Positions 1-6,769 of a stretch of DNA of 12,404 nt are shown one piece after another. A program made the position numbers and the translations under genes. The first letter of the stretch is position 1; every line of letters begins with the position of its first letter. Source of the DNA: a bacterium (GTDB taxonomy: Bacteria; Bacillota_I; Bacilli_A; RF39; UBA660); contig SFTR01000019.1 of assembly GCA_004560915.1 (NCBI GenBank), forward strand, positions 1-12,404, given 5' to 3'. The notes under the pieces were generated by a model that was given only the letters and a program-made list of their open reading frames with translations, was not told the DNA's origin and did no database searches.

Positions 1-215
1 ACATCTTCTTTTCTTTTTAAAAGATTTACTTCATATTCGTATACTTCGTTAATTTTTCTTATTTGTTCTTCGTCTAATGCGCCAGTTGCTTCCTTTCTAT
101 ATCTTGCGATAAAAGGTATAGTGTTTCCTTCACTTAATAAATTTAAAACAGCCTGTGCTTGTTCTTTTCTTATATTAAGATTTTCACATATACCATTAAT
201 AATATCTTCGTTCAT
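1..215 (-). CDS. tex: Tex family RNA-binding transcription accessory protein, N-terminal part (cut by window edge)
   Basis: The minus strand reads from an ATG at 215-213 to the window edge without a stop, giving 71 residues that start MNEDIINGICENLN. The stretch EGNTIPFIARYRKEATG followed by LDEEQIRKI is the hallmark of the Tex N-terminal helical region. Tex is a roughly 700-residue cytoplasmic nucleic-acid-binding protein with helix-hairpin-helix and S1 domains, implicated in transcription and RNA handling; those later domains lie outside the window. An AAAGGAG ribosome binding site sits about 7 bases before the ATG (minus-strand complement of 222-230), which fixes the start. The gene is divergent from the protease operon. 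The family is recognised with confidence from its conserved N-terminus alone. Confidence 0.9.
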   Translation of the reverse strand, partial: MNEDIINGICENLNIRKEQAQAVLNLLSEGNTIPFIARYRKEATGALDEEQIRKINEVYEYEVNLLKRKED

Positions 216-241
216 AATTTATCTCCTTTTAGTACCTTTTA

Positions 242-250
242 ATTGTATCA
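242..250 (-). promoter_or_regulatory. Extended -10 promoter for tex
   Basis: The minus strand carries TGATACAAT, an extended -10 element (TG, one base, then TACAAT). It ends 27 bases before the tex ATG, leaving a leader of about 20 bases. The best -35 at 17 bases is only TTAAAA, so the TG extension would carry recognition. Confidence 0.5.
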
Positions 251-292
251 AAAATATAGTGTTTTTTTAATATTTAAAACATTTTGTTTACA

Positions 293-321
293 TTGACTAA
301 TAGTGTAATTTATAGTAAAAT
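293..321 (+). promoter_or_regulatory. Sigma-A-type promoter of the protease/scaffold operon
   Basis: TTGACT (293-298) and TAAAAT (316-321) are separated by exactly 17 bases and lie 21 bases before the start codon at 343. Each hexamer has one mismatch to consensus. With the tex promoter it occupies the 127-base divergent intergenic region, which contains nothing else that I can identify. Confidence 0.65.
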
Positions 322-342
322 TAATATGAAAATAGGTGGAGT

Positions 343-3336
343 ATGAAGAATCGTTTTAGTAAAATTATATTATCAATTTTAATGTTATTTTCAATATTTT
401 ATGTTGTTAATGCTGATATAAATCCTGCATATACTGAATTTAATAAACATACTAATGAAGAGAAAAAGAAAAGCGGATTTATTCCTGAAGAGTATGTAAG
501 TTATTATGATATTAAACCATCTAGTATTCTAAATTATAAAAGGTCATTTAGAGCCACTACAGATATTATTCCATCTAAATATAATCTTACTAATGTTAAT
601 GGGAATAGGTTAGTTACTGAAGTTAAGAATCAAGGTGAATGGGGACTTTGTTGGGCTTTTAGTACTAATAGTATGGTAGAGAGTTATCATTTAAAAAAAT
701 ATAATCAATATTATAATTTTTCTGAGAATGTTCCTGGATATATTGGTAAATATTATGGAGATATGAATAATATAACTGAAGGTAATACTTTATTTAATGC
801 TGTTAAATATTGGTTTTTAGGAAATAGCCCTATAGGTGAAAGTACATTTGGTAGTTATTTTACTACTATAAAGGATAAAGATATATCTGACTATTTAGAT
901 AGCAATAAAGTAGAAGTTGATGTCCAAGGTGTTACTTTTTTTAAAACATTAGATATGGATAATTTAAAAAGTAAATATACTGGAACGCAAATCAAAAATA
1001 TAGTTGAAGATTATAATAAAACTATAAAGAGTCATATAATGAATAATGGTGCTGTTACTACTGGTGTATTTATGGATTTTTATAATTATAATACAAAATT
1101 TCTTTATAATGGTGATGAGTCTGGTAGTGGTAGTCAAGGACATGCTGTTACAATAGTAGGATGGGATGATAACTTTGGTTCTGTTACGATAAATGGAACA
1201 ACTTTAAAAGGTTCTTGGATAGTAATGAATTCTTGGGGAGAAGATTATCATCCATATTTCTATGTTTCATATTATGATGCTGATGTTGTTACAAATAGTA
1301 TTGGAACAACTAGTTCTAAAGTAAAAGAATGGAATAATGTTTATAATATATATACTAGAGGTTACTTCTATAGAACAAATAATTCTGTTGTCTATATTTA
1401 TGATAAAGGAGACTATGAAGAACTTCTTGATAATGTTAAACTTTTATATTTTTGGCCTGAAGCATTAGATGTTAATGTTACTTTATCAGATGGAATAAAT
1501 ACTTATGATTTAGGTTCCAAGACTATAGATAAAGGTTTAATTACATTTCAAGGAAGTGATAAGAAATTAACTGGAAATAAGTTATATTTAACACTTAGTA
1601 GTAGTAATAGTAAGTTTTCTAGTTATTATCCTTATATGAAGGGAGGAATATTTACTAAGAATACAAAGACTACCAAAGATATGAAATTAGTTGGTACTGC
1701 TACTAATGATTTTCAAAATACAGTGGGTAATTCAACTAAATATAGTGTTGTTACTAAAAATATAAGTACTGGTACTGATTATAGTGTTAAAGTTTATGAT
1801 AAAGCTAATAATGATATCACAAGTTATTTTAATGTAAATATAGATAATCCTTTAATAAATGGTATTTCTGTATTTAATCTTGTAGTTAATAAAACTATTA
1901 ATTCTAAAAGTATAAAAGTAGTTGTTACGATAGATGGATTAAGTGATGAAGTAAGTTACTATATACAAGGTGATGGAACTATTAGTAATCCATATGTTAT
2001 AGCAAAAGATACTGATATGAAATTATTACAAACTTATACAAGTGCATACTTTATATTAGGTAATGATATTGATATGAATGAATCTACAAGAACAACAATT
2101 GGAAGTTTTTATAATAGTGGTAAAGGATGGATTAAGAAGAACTTTAGTGGATTTTTAGATGGAAATGGACATAAAATATCAAATTTTTATTCTAAAGATG
2201 GTGGACTATTTAATTATGTAGATAATGCTACTATAAAGAATTTATGGATAGATAATGCTGTTATCAATTCTTCAAATGATTCAGGTGTTCTTGGAAGTGG
2301 TATGAGTGGTAATAGTGTTGTTACTAATGTTTATGTAACAAATAGTAAGATATCTAACGAAAGTTTCTCTGGTGGACTATTTAGTGGAGTTGAAGGAGGA
2401 CTTATTAAAAATATACATTTAAGTTCTAATGAAATATATTCTCCAACTTTAAGCGGAGGAGTTACTGCGTATGCTGAAGCACTTGATGCTATATCTATTA
2501 TGAATGTATTTATAGATAATACATATGTCATTACTACTAATAATGGTGTTGCAGGCAAACTTGTAGGTGAGATATTTTATGAAGGAGACATAAATACATT
2601 AAAAAGTTCTAACTTTGCTTATAATAAAGTAAATACTAAAGAAAATACTTCATATAATAATGCTAAAGTAATGATAGCAAAAACTACTGTTAATGTAACA
2701 CAAGATGGTGAAACAATAAGTTACAATCCCTATAGTAAAGATATTACTTCAATAGAGAATAATATGTTAACAAATGAGGAAATAAAAAATAAAAATAACT
2801 TTAATAATTATGATTTTACTAATATATGGGGATTTAATACTAAACCATATTTAAAACTATTTAATAATGAAACTATATTTGAAGAAGATGAGATACCACT
2901 TACTATATCATTTAAAACATATAAACTTAATAATGATGTTATATATGGAATTGTTCCTAATATAACAGTACAGACTCTTATAAATGATATAATTATTAAT
3001 GACAAATTAACTTATAAAATATATAATAAGAAGGGTTCATTAATTAGTGGTAGTGATAAACTTGCTACTGATAGTTATATTAAACTAAGTAATGGAAGTG
3101 GATATAAGTATTATTATATTGCTGTTTATGGAGATGTTAATGGTGATGGTAAAGCTTCGATTGCTGATGTGTATAGAATAGCTGATTATATAATTGTACC
3201 GGCAAGTAAAAAGAGTAATTATTTATCAACTAGTGCTGAACTTATAGCTGCAAATGTAAATAATGATAGTAAGATATCTATTGCAGATGTGTATAAGGTA
3301 GCTGATTATGTTATAAATCCTAAGATAGGATTTTAA
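343..3336 (+). CDS. Secreted papain-like (C1A) cysteine protease with lectin-like, GLUG-type beta-helix and dockerin domains
   Basis: This 997-residue exported protein is predicted to cleave proteins outside the cell. Residues 1-24 form a signal peptide ending VNA. The papain fold spans about 75-320: Gln97 (oxyanion hole) in VKNQGEWGLCWAF, nucleophile Cys103, His267 in GHAVTIVGWDD and Asn296 in WIVMNSWGE, so all catalytic residues are present. Residues 25-75 may be a short propeptide. Residues about 340-445 resemble the lectin-like domain that often follows bacterial C1 proteases; 445-540 look Ig-like. From 543, GDGTISNPYVI, LGNDIDM, FSGFLDGNGHKISN and GGLF repeats match GLUG-type parallel beta-helix proteins. 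Residues 851-929 resemble the small module that precedes dockerins. The C-terminus (930-997) is a type I dockerin with two calcium loops. The start at 343 follows AGGTGGAG. It is the first gene of a three-gene operon whose next gene encodes a cohesin-like surface protein. Confidence 0.88.
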   Translation: MKNRFSKIILSILMLFSIFYVVNADINPAYTEFNKHTNEEKKKSGFIPEEYVSYYDIKPSSILNYKRSFRATTDIIPSKYNLTNVNGNRLVTEVKNQGEWGLCWAFSTNSMVESYHLKKYNQYYNFSENVPGYIGKYYGDMNNITEGNTLFNAVKYWFLGNSPIGESTFGSYFTTIKDKDISDYLDSNKVEVDVQGVTFFKTLDMDNLKSKYTGTQIKNIVEDYNKTIKSHIMNNGAVTTGVFMDFYNYNTKFLYNGDESGSGSQGHAVTIVGWDDNFGSVTINGTTLKGSWIVMNSWGEDYHPYFYVSYYDADVVTNSIGTTSSKVKEWNNVYNIYTRGYFYRTNNSVVYIYDKGDYEELLDNVKLLYFWPEALDVNVTLSDGINTYDLGSKTIDKGLITFQGSDKKLTGNKLYLTLSSSNSKFSSYYPYMKGGIFTKNTKTTKDMKLVGTATNDFQNTVGNSTKYSVVTKNISTGTDYSVKVYDKANNDITSYFNVNIDNPLINGISVFNLVVNKTINSKSIKVVVTIDGLSDEVSYYIQGDGTISNPYVIAKDTDMKLLQTYTSAYFILGNDIDMNESTRTTIGSFYNSGKGWIKKNFSGFLDGNGHKISNFYSKDGGLFNYVDNATIKNLWIDNAVINSSNDSGVLGSGMSGNSVVTNVYVTNSKISNESFSGGLFSGVEGGLIKNIHLSSNEIYSPTLSGGVTAYAEALDAISIMNVFIDNTYVITTNNGVAGKLVGEIFYEGDINTLKSSNFAYNKVNTKENTSYNNAKVMIAKTTVNVTQDGETISYNPYSKDITSIENNMLTNEEIKNKNNFNNYDFTNIWGFNTKPYLKLFNNETIFEEDEIPLTISFKTYKLNNDVIYGIVPNITVQTLINDIIINDKLTYKIYNKKGSLISGSDKLATDSYIKLSNGSGYKYYYIAVYGDVNGDGKASIADVYRIADYIIVPASKKSNYLSTSAELIAANVNNDSKISIADVYKVADYVINPKIGF

Positions 3337-3340
3337 GGAG
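3335..3340 (+). promoter_or_regulatory. Ribosome binding site that decides the start of the scaffold gene
   Basis: AAGGAG overlaps the stop codon of the protease gene. It is only 3 bases from the GTG at 3344 but 9 bases from the ATG at 3350. The normal spacing favours the ATG, giving a protein that begins MKKRVMLF. Confidence 0.7.
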
Positions 3341-3349
3341 CGTGTGAAA

Positions 3350-5068
3350 ATGAAAAAAAGGGTTATGCTATTTCTAGTATTATTATTCAGTTTTGGTTTT
3401 GTGAATGCTAGTACAACGTTTAAAGTTGATTGTCCTACTAAGGGAACTGCTTTAGGAGTAATAAAGTGTACTGTTTCTATTAAACCTGATAATTATGGAC
3501 TAGATGGTTTATCATTTAATTATGATATAACAGGTGGAACTTATGAGAGTTTTACTCCTAATGCTAGTAATTACTCTAAGTTATCTATTACACAATATGG
3601 TGCTATGTTAAATAGAAAAACTACTTATACTGGATCAGGTTTTGATACGGTTGGGACTTTAGCTGTAAAGATGCCTAGCAGTGGTAGTATTTCTATAGTG
3701 TTTAATAACATATCTATTATAACAAGTGATAGGGATGAACTAAGTGCTAGTAGTGTTACTAAAACTATAAAACTTGCTGATAATAATAATTATTTAAGTA
3801 GTATTAGTGTAAGTGAAGGAACATTAAGTCCAACTTTTAATAAGAATACTACATCATATACAGTTACTAATGTTAATTCAAGTTCTATAAATATAACTGC
3901 TAAGAGTGAAGTAAGTACTGCTAGTGTAAGTGGAACTGGTACTAAGACATTAAAATATGGGGCTAATAATTTTACTATAACTGTTACAGCTGAAAATGGT
4001 ATTAAGAAAACATATAATATAAAAGTATATAGAAATGACAATAGAGATAAAACTAATACATTAAGTTTTCTTGGTACAGATGGATTTAATTTAAGTCCTG
4101 CATTTGATAAAAATACAACAAGTTATACATTAAAAGTTAAAAAAGATGTAACTAGTGTTAAAATAAATGCTACTTTAGAGAGTAGTAAATCATCATTTGT
4201 TAAGAATTATGGTCCTAGAACAGTAAATCTTAACTATGGTGAAAATACTATTCAAATACAAGTTAAAAGTGAAGCAGAAAGCATTAAAAAGTATACAATA
4301 AAGGTTACTCGTGAAGATAATAGAAGTAGTAATAATTTCTTAAAGAGTTTAAATGTTAGTGCTGGAGATTTTAAATTTGAAAAGAGTACACTTAGTTATT
4401 CATTCTCAGTACCAAATGAAACTACTAGTATAAAAGTAGTTGCTACTCCTGAAGATGATAAAAGTAAAGTAGAAGGTGCTAAAACATATAACTTAAAAGA
4501 AGGAAATAATAAAATAACAGTAACTGTTACTGCTGAAAATGGAAGTGTTAAAAAGTATATACTTCAAGTTACAAGAATAGCAAAAGTAATAAAAAAAGAT
4601 ATTAATAATAATTTAGATAAATTAGAAATAGATAATTATCAAATTAATTTTGAACCTGAAACAACTATATACAATGTAACAATTGATGATGAAACTGAAT
4701 TAAAGATAAACTTTAAGACTCAAGATGAAACATCATCTGCTATAATAAATGGAAATAGTAATTTAAAAAATGGTAGTGTTATTAAGATAACAGTTACTGG
4801 TATAGATGGAAGTACTAAGGATTATATAATAAATGTATCTAAAAACGAAAAGCCAAATCCTGATGATAACACATCAAATGGTAATAATAACAATAATGAT
4901 AATAAAAAAGATAATACAGATAATAAAGTAGTTAAATTAAATGAAAATAGAAAATTACAAATTATTATAGGTGTTGTTTCATTTATAGTTATAGTTATTA
5001 GTATTATATTAATAGTTATCATAAATGTAAAAAAATCAATAAAGAAGAGTGCTGCATTATGGAAATAA
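3350..5068 (+). CDS. Membrane-anchored surface protein: cohesin-like domain plus four cadherin-like beta-sandwich repeats
   Basis: This 572-residue protein is predicted to project from the membrane. A signal peptide (1-20, ending FVNA) precedes a beta-rich domain at 21-143. Its order of FKVDC, a central GLDGLSFNYDI segment, VGTLAVKM and SISIVFNNISI resembles a cohesin; Cys28 and Cys40 could form a disulfide. Four repeats follow at about 145-230, 235-322, 328-411 and 418-497, each with the L..L..S.G...F....SY.....T cadherin-like beta-sandwich pattern and a closing YxIxV strand. An Asn/Asp-rich linker leads to one transmembrane segment (about 536-560) and a basic cytoplasmic tail, with no LPXTG motif. 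The gene could be extended two codons to a GTG at 3344, but ribosome-binding-site spacing favours 3350. It lies 13 bases after the dockerin protease gene and overlaps the next gene by 10 bases. The cadherin-like repeats are clear; the cohesin assignment is an inference from pattern. Confidence 0.8.
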   Translation: MKKRVMLFLVLLFSFGFVNASTTFKVDCPTKGTALGVIKCTVSIKPDNYGLDGLSFNYDITGGTYESFTPNASNYSKLSITQYGAMLNRKTTYTGSGFDTVGTLAVKMPSSGSISIVFNNISIITSDRDELSASSVTKTIKLADNNNYLSSISVSEGTLSPTFNKNTTSYTVTNVNSSSINITAKSEVSTASVSGTGTKTLKYGANNFTITVTAENGIKKTYNIKVYRNDNRDKTNTLSFLGTDGFNLSPAFDKNTTSYTLKVKKDVTSVKINATLESSKSSFVKNYGPRTVNLNYGENTIQIQVKSEAESIKKYTIKVTREDNRSSNNFLKSLNVSAGDFKFEKSTLSYSFSVPNETTSIKVVATPEDDKSKVEGAKTYNLKEGNNKITVTVTAENGSVKKYILQVTRIAKVIKKDINNNLDKLEIDNYQINFEPETTIYNVTIDDETELKINFKTQDETSSAIINGNSNLKNGSVIKITVTGIDGSTKDYIINVSKNEKPNPDDNTSNGNNNNNDNKKDNTDNKVVKLNENRKLQIIIGVVSFIVIVISIILIVIINVKKSIKKSAALWK

Positions 5069-5517
5069 AAAAATTATTTGGTTTAGTACTTATACTTACT
5101 TTAATGTGTGGATGCACTAGACAGTATACATGTACTAAGGAAACAAAAACTGATGATTTTGATTATAATATTGAAATGAATTTAACATTTTCAAGTAAAA
5201 AAGTGAAGAAGGTTAATTCTACTGTAACTTATATGCTTACTGATACTGGGTATGAAAAAATAGATACTTTAGAACAAACATTACAAAGTAAAAATGATAA
5301 TTATTCTTTTAATGATTATATTGAATTTGATTTTAAGGTAAATAATAAATTAATAAATGTTTATGAAACAATAGATTTAAATAAAGCAAAAGATGAGGAT
5401 AGAGATACAATACTTACTTATAATGATTTATCTACAATATATTTTAATTCTAAATATAAGACTGATGAAGTAATAGAAGAATTAAAGAATAATAACTTTA
5501 CTTGTGAATTAAAATAG
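5059..5517 (+). CDS. Small surface lipoprotein, function unknown
   Basis: This 152-residue protein starts with a lipoprotein signal peptide: Lys4-Lys5, a hydrophobic run, then LMCGC with Cys19 as the probable lipidated residue. The mature part is polar, rich in Lys, Asp and Asn, with alternating beta segments and a helical end (TDEVIEELKNNNFTCEL). The overall plan recalls small YehR/DUF1307-type lipoproteins, but I see no diagnostic motif. The ATG overlaps the last 10 bases of the scaffold gene and has a GAAGAG ribosome binding site about 9 bases upstream, so translation is probably coupled. As the last gene of the operon it is presumably tethered to the outer face of the membrane near the protease and its anchor. 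A role in their assembly is only a guess from position. Confidence 0.72.
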   Translation: MEIKKLFGLVLILTLMCGCTRQYTCTKETKTDDFDYNIEMNLTFSSKKVKKVNSTVTYMLTDTGYEKIDTLEQTLQSKNDNYSFNDYIEFDFKVNNKLINVYETIDLNKAKDEDRDTILTYNDLSTIYFNSKYKTDEVIEELKNNNFTCELK

Positions 5518-5544
5518 AGTTCATGTTAGTGTGAACTCTATTTT
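5511..5544 (+). terminator. Intrinsic terminator of the protease/scaffold operon
   Basis: AAAATAGAGTTCA (5511-5523) pairs perfectly with TGAACTCTATTTT (5532-5544), a 13-bp stem with an 8-base loop that includes the lipoprotein stop codon. Its A-tract on one side and T-tract on the other mean it could also stop transcription arriving on the minus strand. Confidence 0.85.
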
Positions 5545-5573
5545 ATATAGTATCTAAAATTAAATTAGCGCAT

Positions 5574-5601
5574 AAAAAAAGTCCTAATATAGGACGTTTT
5601 T
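5574..5601 (-). terminator. Terminator of the tRNA-Ser gene
   Basis: The hairpin GTCCTA (5581-5586), loop ATA, TAGGAC (5590-5595) is followed on the minus strand by seven Ts (complement of 5574-5580). It lies just past the 3' end of the tRNA. A T-run on the plus side too (5597-5601) makes it potentially bidirectional. Confidence 0.75.
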
Positions 5602-5607
5602 ACTTAA

Positions 5608-5698
5608 TGGCGGAGACAGAGAGATTCGAACTCTCGCACCAGTTTCCCGATCTACACCCTTAGCAGGGGCGCCTCTTCAGCCTCTTGAGTATGTCTCC
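5608..5698 (-). tRNA. tRNA-Ser (anticodon GCU)
   Basis: The minus strand folds as a class II tRNA. The acceptor stem is GGAGACA/TGTCTCC. The anticodon stem CGCCC/GGGTG encloses the loop CTGCTAA with anticodon GCT (complement of 5662-5664). A long variable arm follows, then the T-arm GAGAG-TTCGAAT-CTCTC. The long variable arm and anticodon identify tRNA-Ser reading AGU and AGC. Discriminator G is at 5611, and the terminal CCA is encoded at 5610-5608. AGT is the dominant serine codon in the neighbouring surface genes. It is a single-gene unit with its own promoter and terminator. Confidence 0.95.
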
Positions 5699-5713
5699 AT
5701 AAGCCACATATAA

Positions 5714-5742
5714 ATAATAACCTAATAATTTAAATAAGTCAA
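5714..5742 (-). promoter_or_regulatory. Promoter of tRNA-Ser
   Basis: On the minus strand, TTGACT (5742-5737) and TATTAT (5719-5714) are separated by exactly 17 bases. The -10 ends 15 bases before the first base of the mature tRNA, as expected for a stable-RNA promoter with a short leader. Confidence 0.75.
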
Positions 5743-5751
5743 GAAAAAAAC

Positions 5752-5780
5752 TTGTATTATGTGTCAAATTTTGATATTAT
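5752..5780 (+). promoter_or_regulatory. Probable promoter of the 79-residue membrane protein gene
   Basis: TTGTAT (5752-5757) and TATTAT (5775-5780) are separated by 17 bases, 42 bases before the ATG at 5823. The site is back to back with the tRNA promoter. The -35 hexamer is two bases from consensus, so this is a moderate prediction. Confidence 0.5.
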
Positions 5781-5822
5781 TGAGTTATAAAGATAGAAAA
5801 TATATAGAGGAAGTGATAATAG

Positions 5823-6062
5823 ATGGATAATGATGCTATGTTTGAAACTACTGCTATTATAGATATAGATGAACAAATAAAAAAGCAAGAAGAACTATTA
5901 AATACAATAAAAATGGAACCTATTATAGAAAAAACAGTAATTGAAGAAGAACCTGTTGTTACCAAGAAAAGAAAAATGATGAGAATTACTGATTATTGTT
6001 TACTTTCATTAATAGTTGTTCTTAGTATTGTATTCATCTTAGTTATAATAAAGGTTAGATAG
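5823..6062 (+). CDS. Small single-pass membrane protein with acidic cytoplasmic N-terminus, function unknown
   Basis: The product is 79 residues. Residues 1-48 are acidic and probably helical, with DEQIKKQEELLNTI and runs of Glu. A basic patch (KKRKMMR, about 48-54) precedes one hydrophobic segment (about 57-77), ending in Lys-Val-Arg. Without a signal peptide and with the positive patch before the membrane segment, the N-terminus should stay in the cytoplasm. The start follows AGAGGAAG at 5806-5813, about 9 bases upstream. It is a monocistronic unit with its own promoter and a hairpin terminator just downstream. A complementary-strand reading frame here is a shadow. I recognise no family; the gene is accepted because of its ribosome binding site, promoter, terminator and sensible topology. 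Confidence 0.7.
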   Translation: MDNDAMFETTAIIDIDEQIKKQEELLNTIKMEPIIEKTVIEEEPVVTKKRKMMRITDYCLLSLIVVLSIVFILVIIKVR

Positions 6063-6070
6063 ATTATTAT

Positions 6071-6100
6071 AGACAATATTTGGAATGATATTGTCTTTAT
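6071..6100 (+). terminator. Terminator after the 79-residue membrane protein gene
   Basis: AGACAATAT (6071-6079) pairs with ATATTGTCT (6088-6096) around an 8-base loop and is followed by TTAT. It begins 9 bases after the stop codon. The T-tract is short, so termination may be incomplete. Confidence 0.65.
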
Positions 6101-6108
6101 TGTGGAGA

Positions 6109-6278
6109 ATTTTATATACTGATACAGATGCTATAAGTATAGATAATGCTTTTCCAGGAGATACTTATGAAAAACTGTATCAGTAAAAAATACAGGTACT
6201 ACAAATGTTAACTATAGTTTAGTATGGAAAGAACTTACAAATAATAGTATTTCTAAGTTTGAGTTAAATAAAGAATAA
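6109..6278 (+). pseudogene. Fragment of a secreted beta-sandwich protein (TasA/camelysin-like pattern), truncated and frameshifted
   Basis: Frame one (6109-6186) gives LYTDTDAISIDNAFPGDTYEK and then reaches a stop. Shifting frame at the A-run 6170-6174 restores a coherent continuation, KTVSVKNTGTTNVNYSLVW, to the stop at 6276. One missing A in the run (five instead of six) explains the shift. The pattern of 'N-A-F-P-G-D-x-Y-x-K-T-V-x-V-K-N-T-G' is that of exported beta-sandwich proteins related to SipW-dependent TasA/camelysin or DUF11-type modules. No signal peptide, ribosome binding site or start codon is present, and the C-terminal half is missing, so this is a remnant and not just a sequencing error. 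The exact parent family is uncertain. Confidence 0.6.
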
Positions 6279-6292
6279 AAAAATTTCTTTAA

Positions 6293-6340
6293 AAGCGAGA
6301 TTTTACTTGGGATGAAAGTGTAGGAAGAGAAATATGGTAA
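6293..6340 (+). pseudogene. C-terminal remnant of a MazE/PemI-type antitoxin gene
   Basis: The frame ending at the TAA 6338-6340 reads KRDFTWDESVGREIW, matching the conserved tail of MazE antitoxins (E. coli MazE ends with a DWGEPKDKEVW-type tail). A stop lies directly upstream in this frame (6290-6292), and the DNA-binding AbrB-like N-terminus is absent. The final TGG-TAA overlaps the ATG of the following mazF copy (6334-6336), the usual mazEF arrangement. The fragment is too short for certainty on its own; the overlap with mazF is the main support. Confidence 0.6.
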
Positions 6341-6683
6341 AAAATTATATTCCTAAACAAGGCAATATTATATATTTAAATTTTAATCCTATTAGAGGTC
6401 ATGAACAATCAGGTCATAGATCTGTTGTTGTTATAAGCAATAATTATTTTAATGAATATACTAAAATGATTTAGTTTGATCAATTACAACTAATAATAAA
6501 TATTTTCCAACTCATTATACTTTAGAGGATACAATTAATGTTCAAAGCTCTGTTTTGTGTGAACATATTAGAAGTATAGACTATGAAGTTAGAAAAGTTA
6601 AATTTGTTGAAAAATTAGATGAAAATGATTATATTAGTGTTATTTCTTTGGTTAATGCTTGTATAGAAACAAATTTAGTCTAA
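6334..6683 (+). pseudogene. mazF: Broken mazF toxin gene (type II toxin-antitoxin endoribonuclease)
   Basis: The first 46 codons (6334-6471) give MVKNYIPKQGNIIYLNFNP, then RGHEQSGHRSVVVISNNYFN, the conserved MazF N-terminus. That includes the G-x-E-Q-x-G-x-R catalytic-loop motif. The frame stops at TAG 6472-6474. A +1 frame then carries the rest, SITTNNKYFPTHYTL, VQSSVLCEHIRSIDYEV and a C-terminal helix, to TAA at 6681. It has its own in-frame TGA at 6477-6479 just before SITT. Two lesions, a one-base deletion in the T-run near 6470 and a stop codon, therefore separate the halves; together they would make about 114 residues, the normal MazF length. With its antitoxin also gone, the locus cannot make the mRNA-cleaving toxin. 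Confidence 0.85.
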
Positions 6684-6688
6684 ATTTT

Positions 6689-6728
6689 AAAAAAGTGTGA
6701 TTGAGGTATAATTGATTACACTTTTTTT
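6689..6728 (+). terminator. Terminator after the mazEF remnant
   Basis: AAAAAAGTGT (6689-6698) pairs with ACACTTTTTT (6718-6727). The stem extends inward through weaker G-T and A-T pairs to a 7-base loop, followed by a T-run. It survives although the toxin gene is broken, and it insulates gltX. Confidence 0.75.
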
Positions 6729-6740
6729 AAATGAAAATTA

Positions 6741-6769
6741 TTGTTTTAAGTAATAAAATAGTATATAAT
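6741..6769 (+). promoter_or_regulatory. Promoter of gltX
   Basis: TTGTTT (6741-6746), a 17-base spacer, then a perfect TATAAT (6764-6769), 24 bases before the start codon. The leader is too short for a T-box, so no tRNA-sensing control is apparent. Confidence 0.75.

Noticed and set aside
2331..2558. Minus-strand open frame of 75 codons opposite the protease gene
   Set aside because: It lies wholly inside an intact, well-supported gene on the other strand, has low-complexity hydrophobic content and no ribosome binding site. The same applies to frames at 2808-3005, 3790-4041, 4822-5022, 5777-5965, 8305-8487, 9755-9946 and 12138-12359.
3344..3349. GTG start for the scaffold gene at 3344
   Set aside because: The AAGGAG site would be only 3 bases away; the ATG at 3350 has normal spacing and gives a standard signal peptide.
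6477..6479. TGA in the mazF remnant as a sign of UGA-tryptophan coding
   Set aside because: All intact genes use TGG for Trp and keep normal lengths under the standard code, and the remnant also needs a frameshift to be read, so simple decay explains it.
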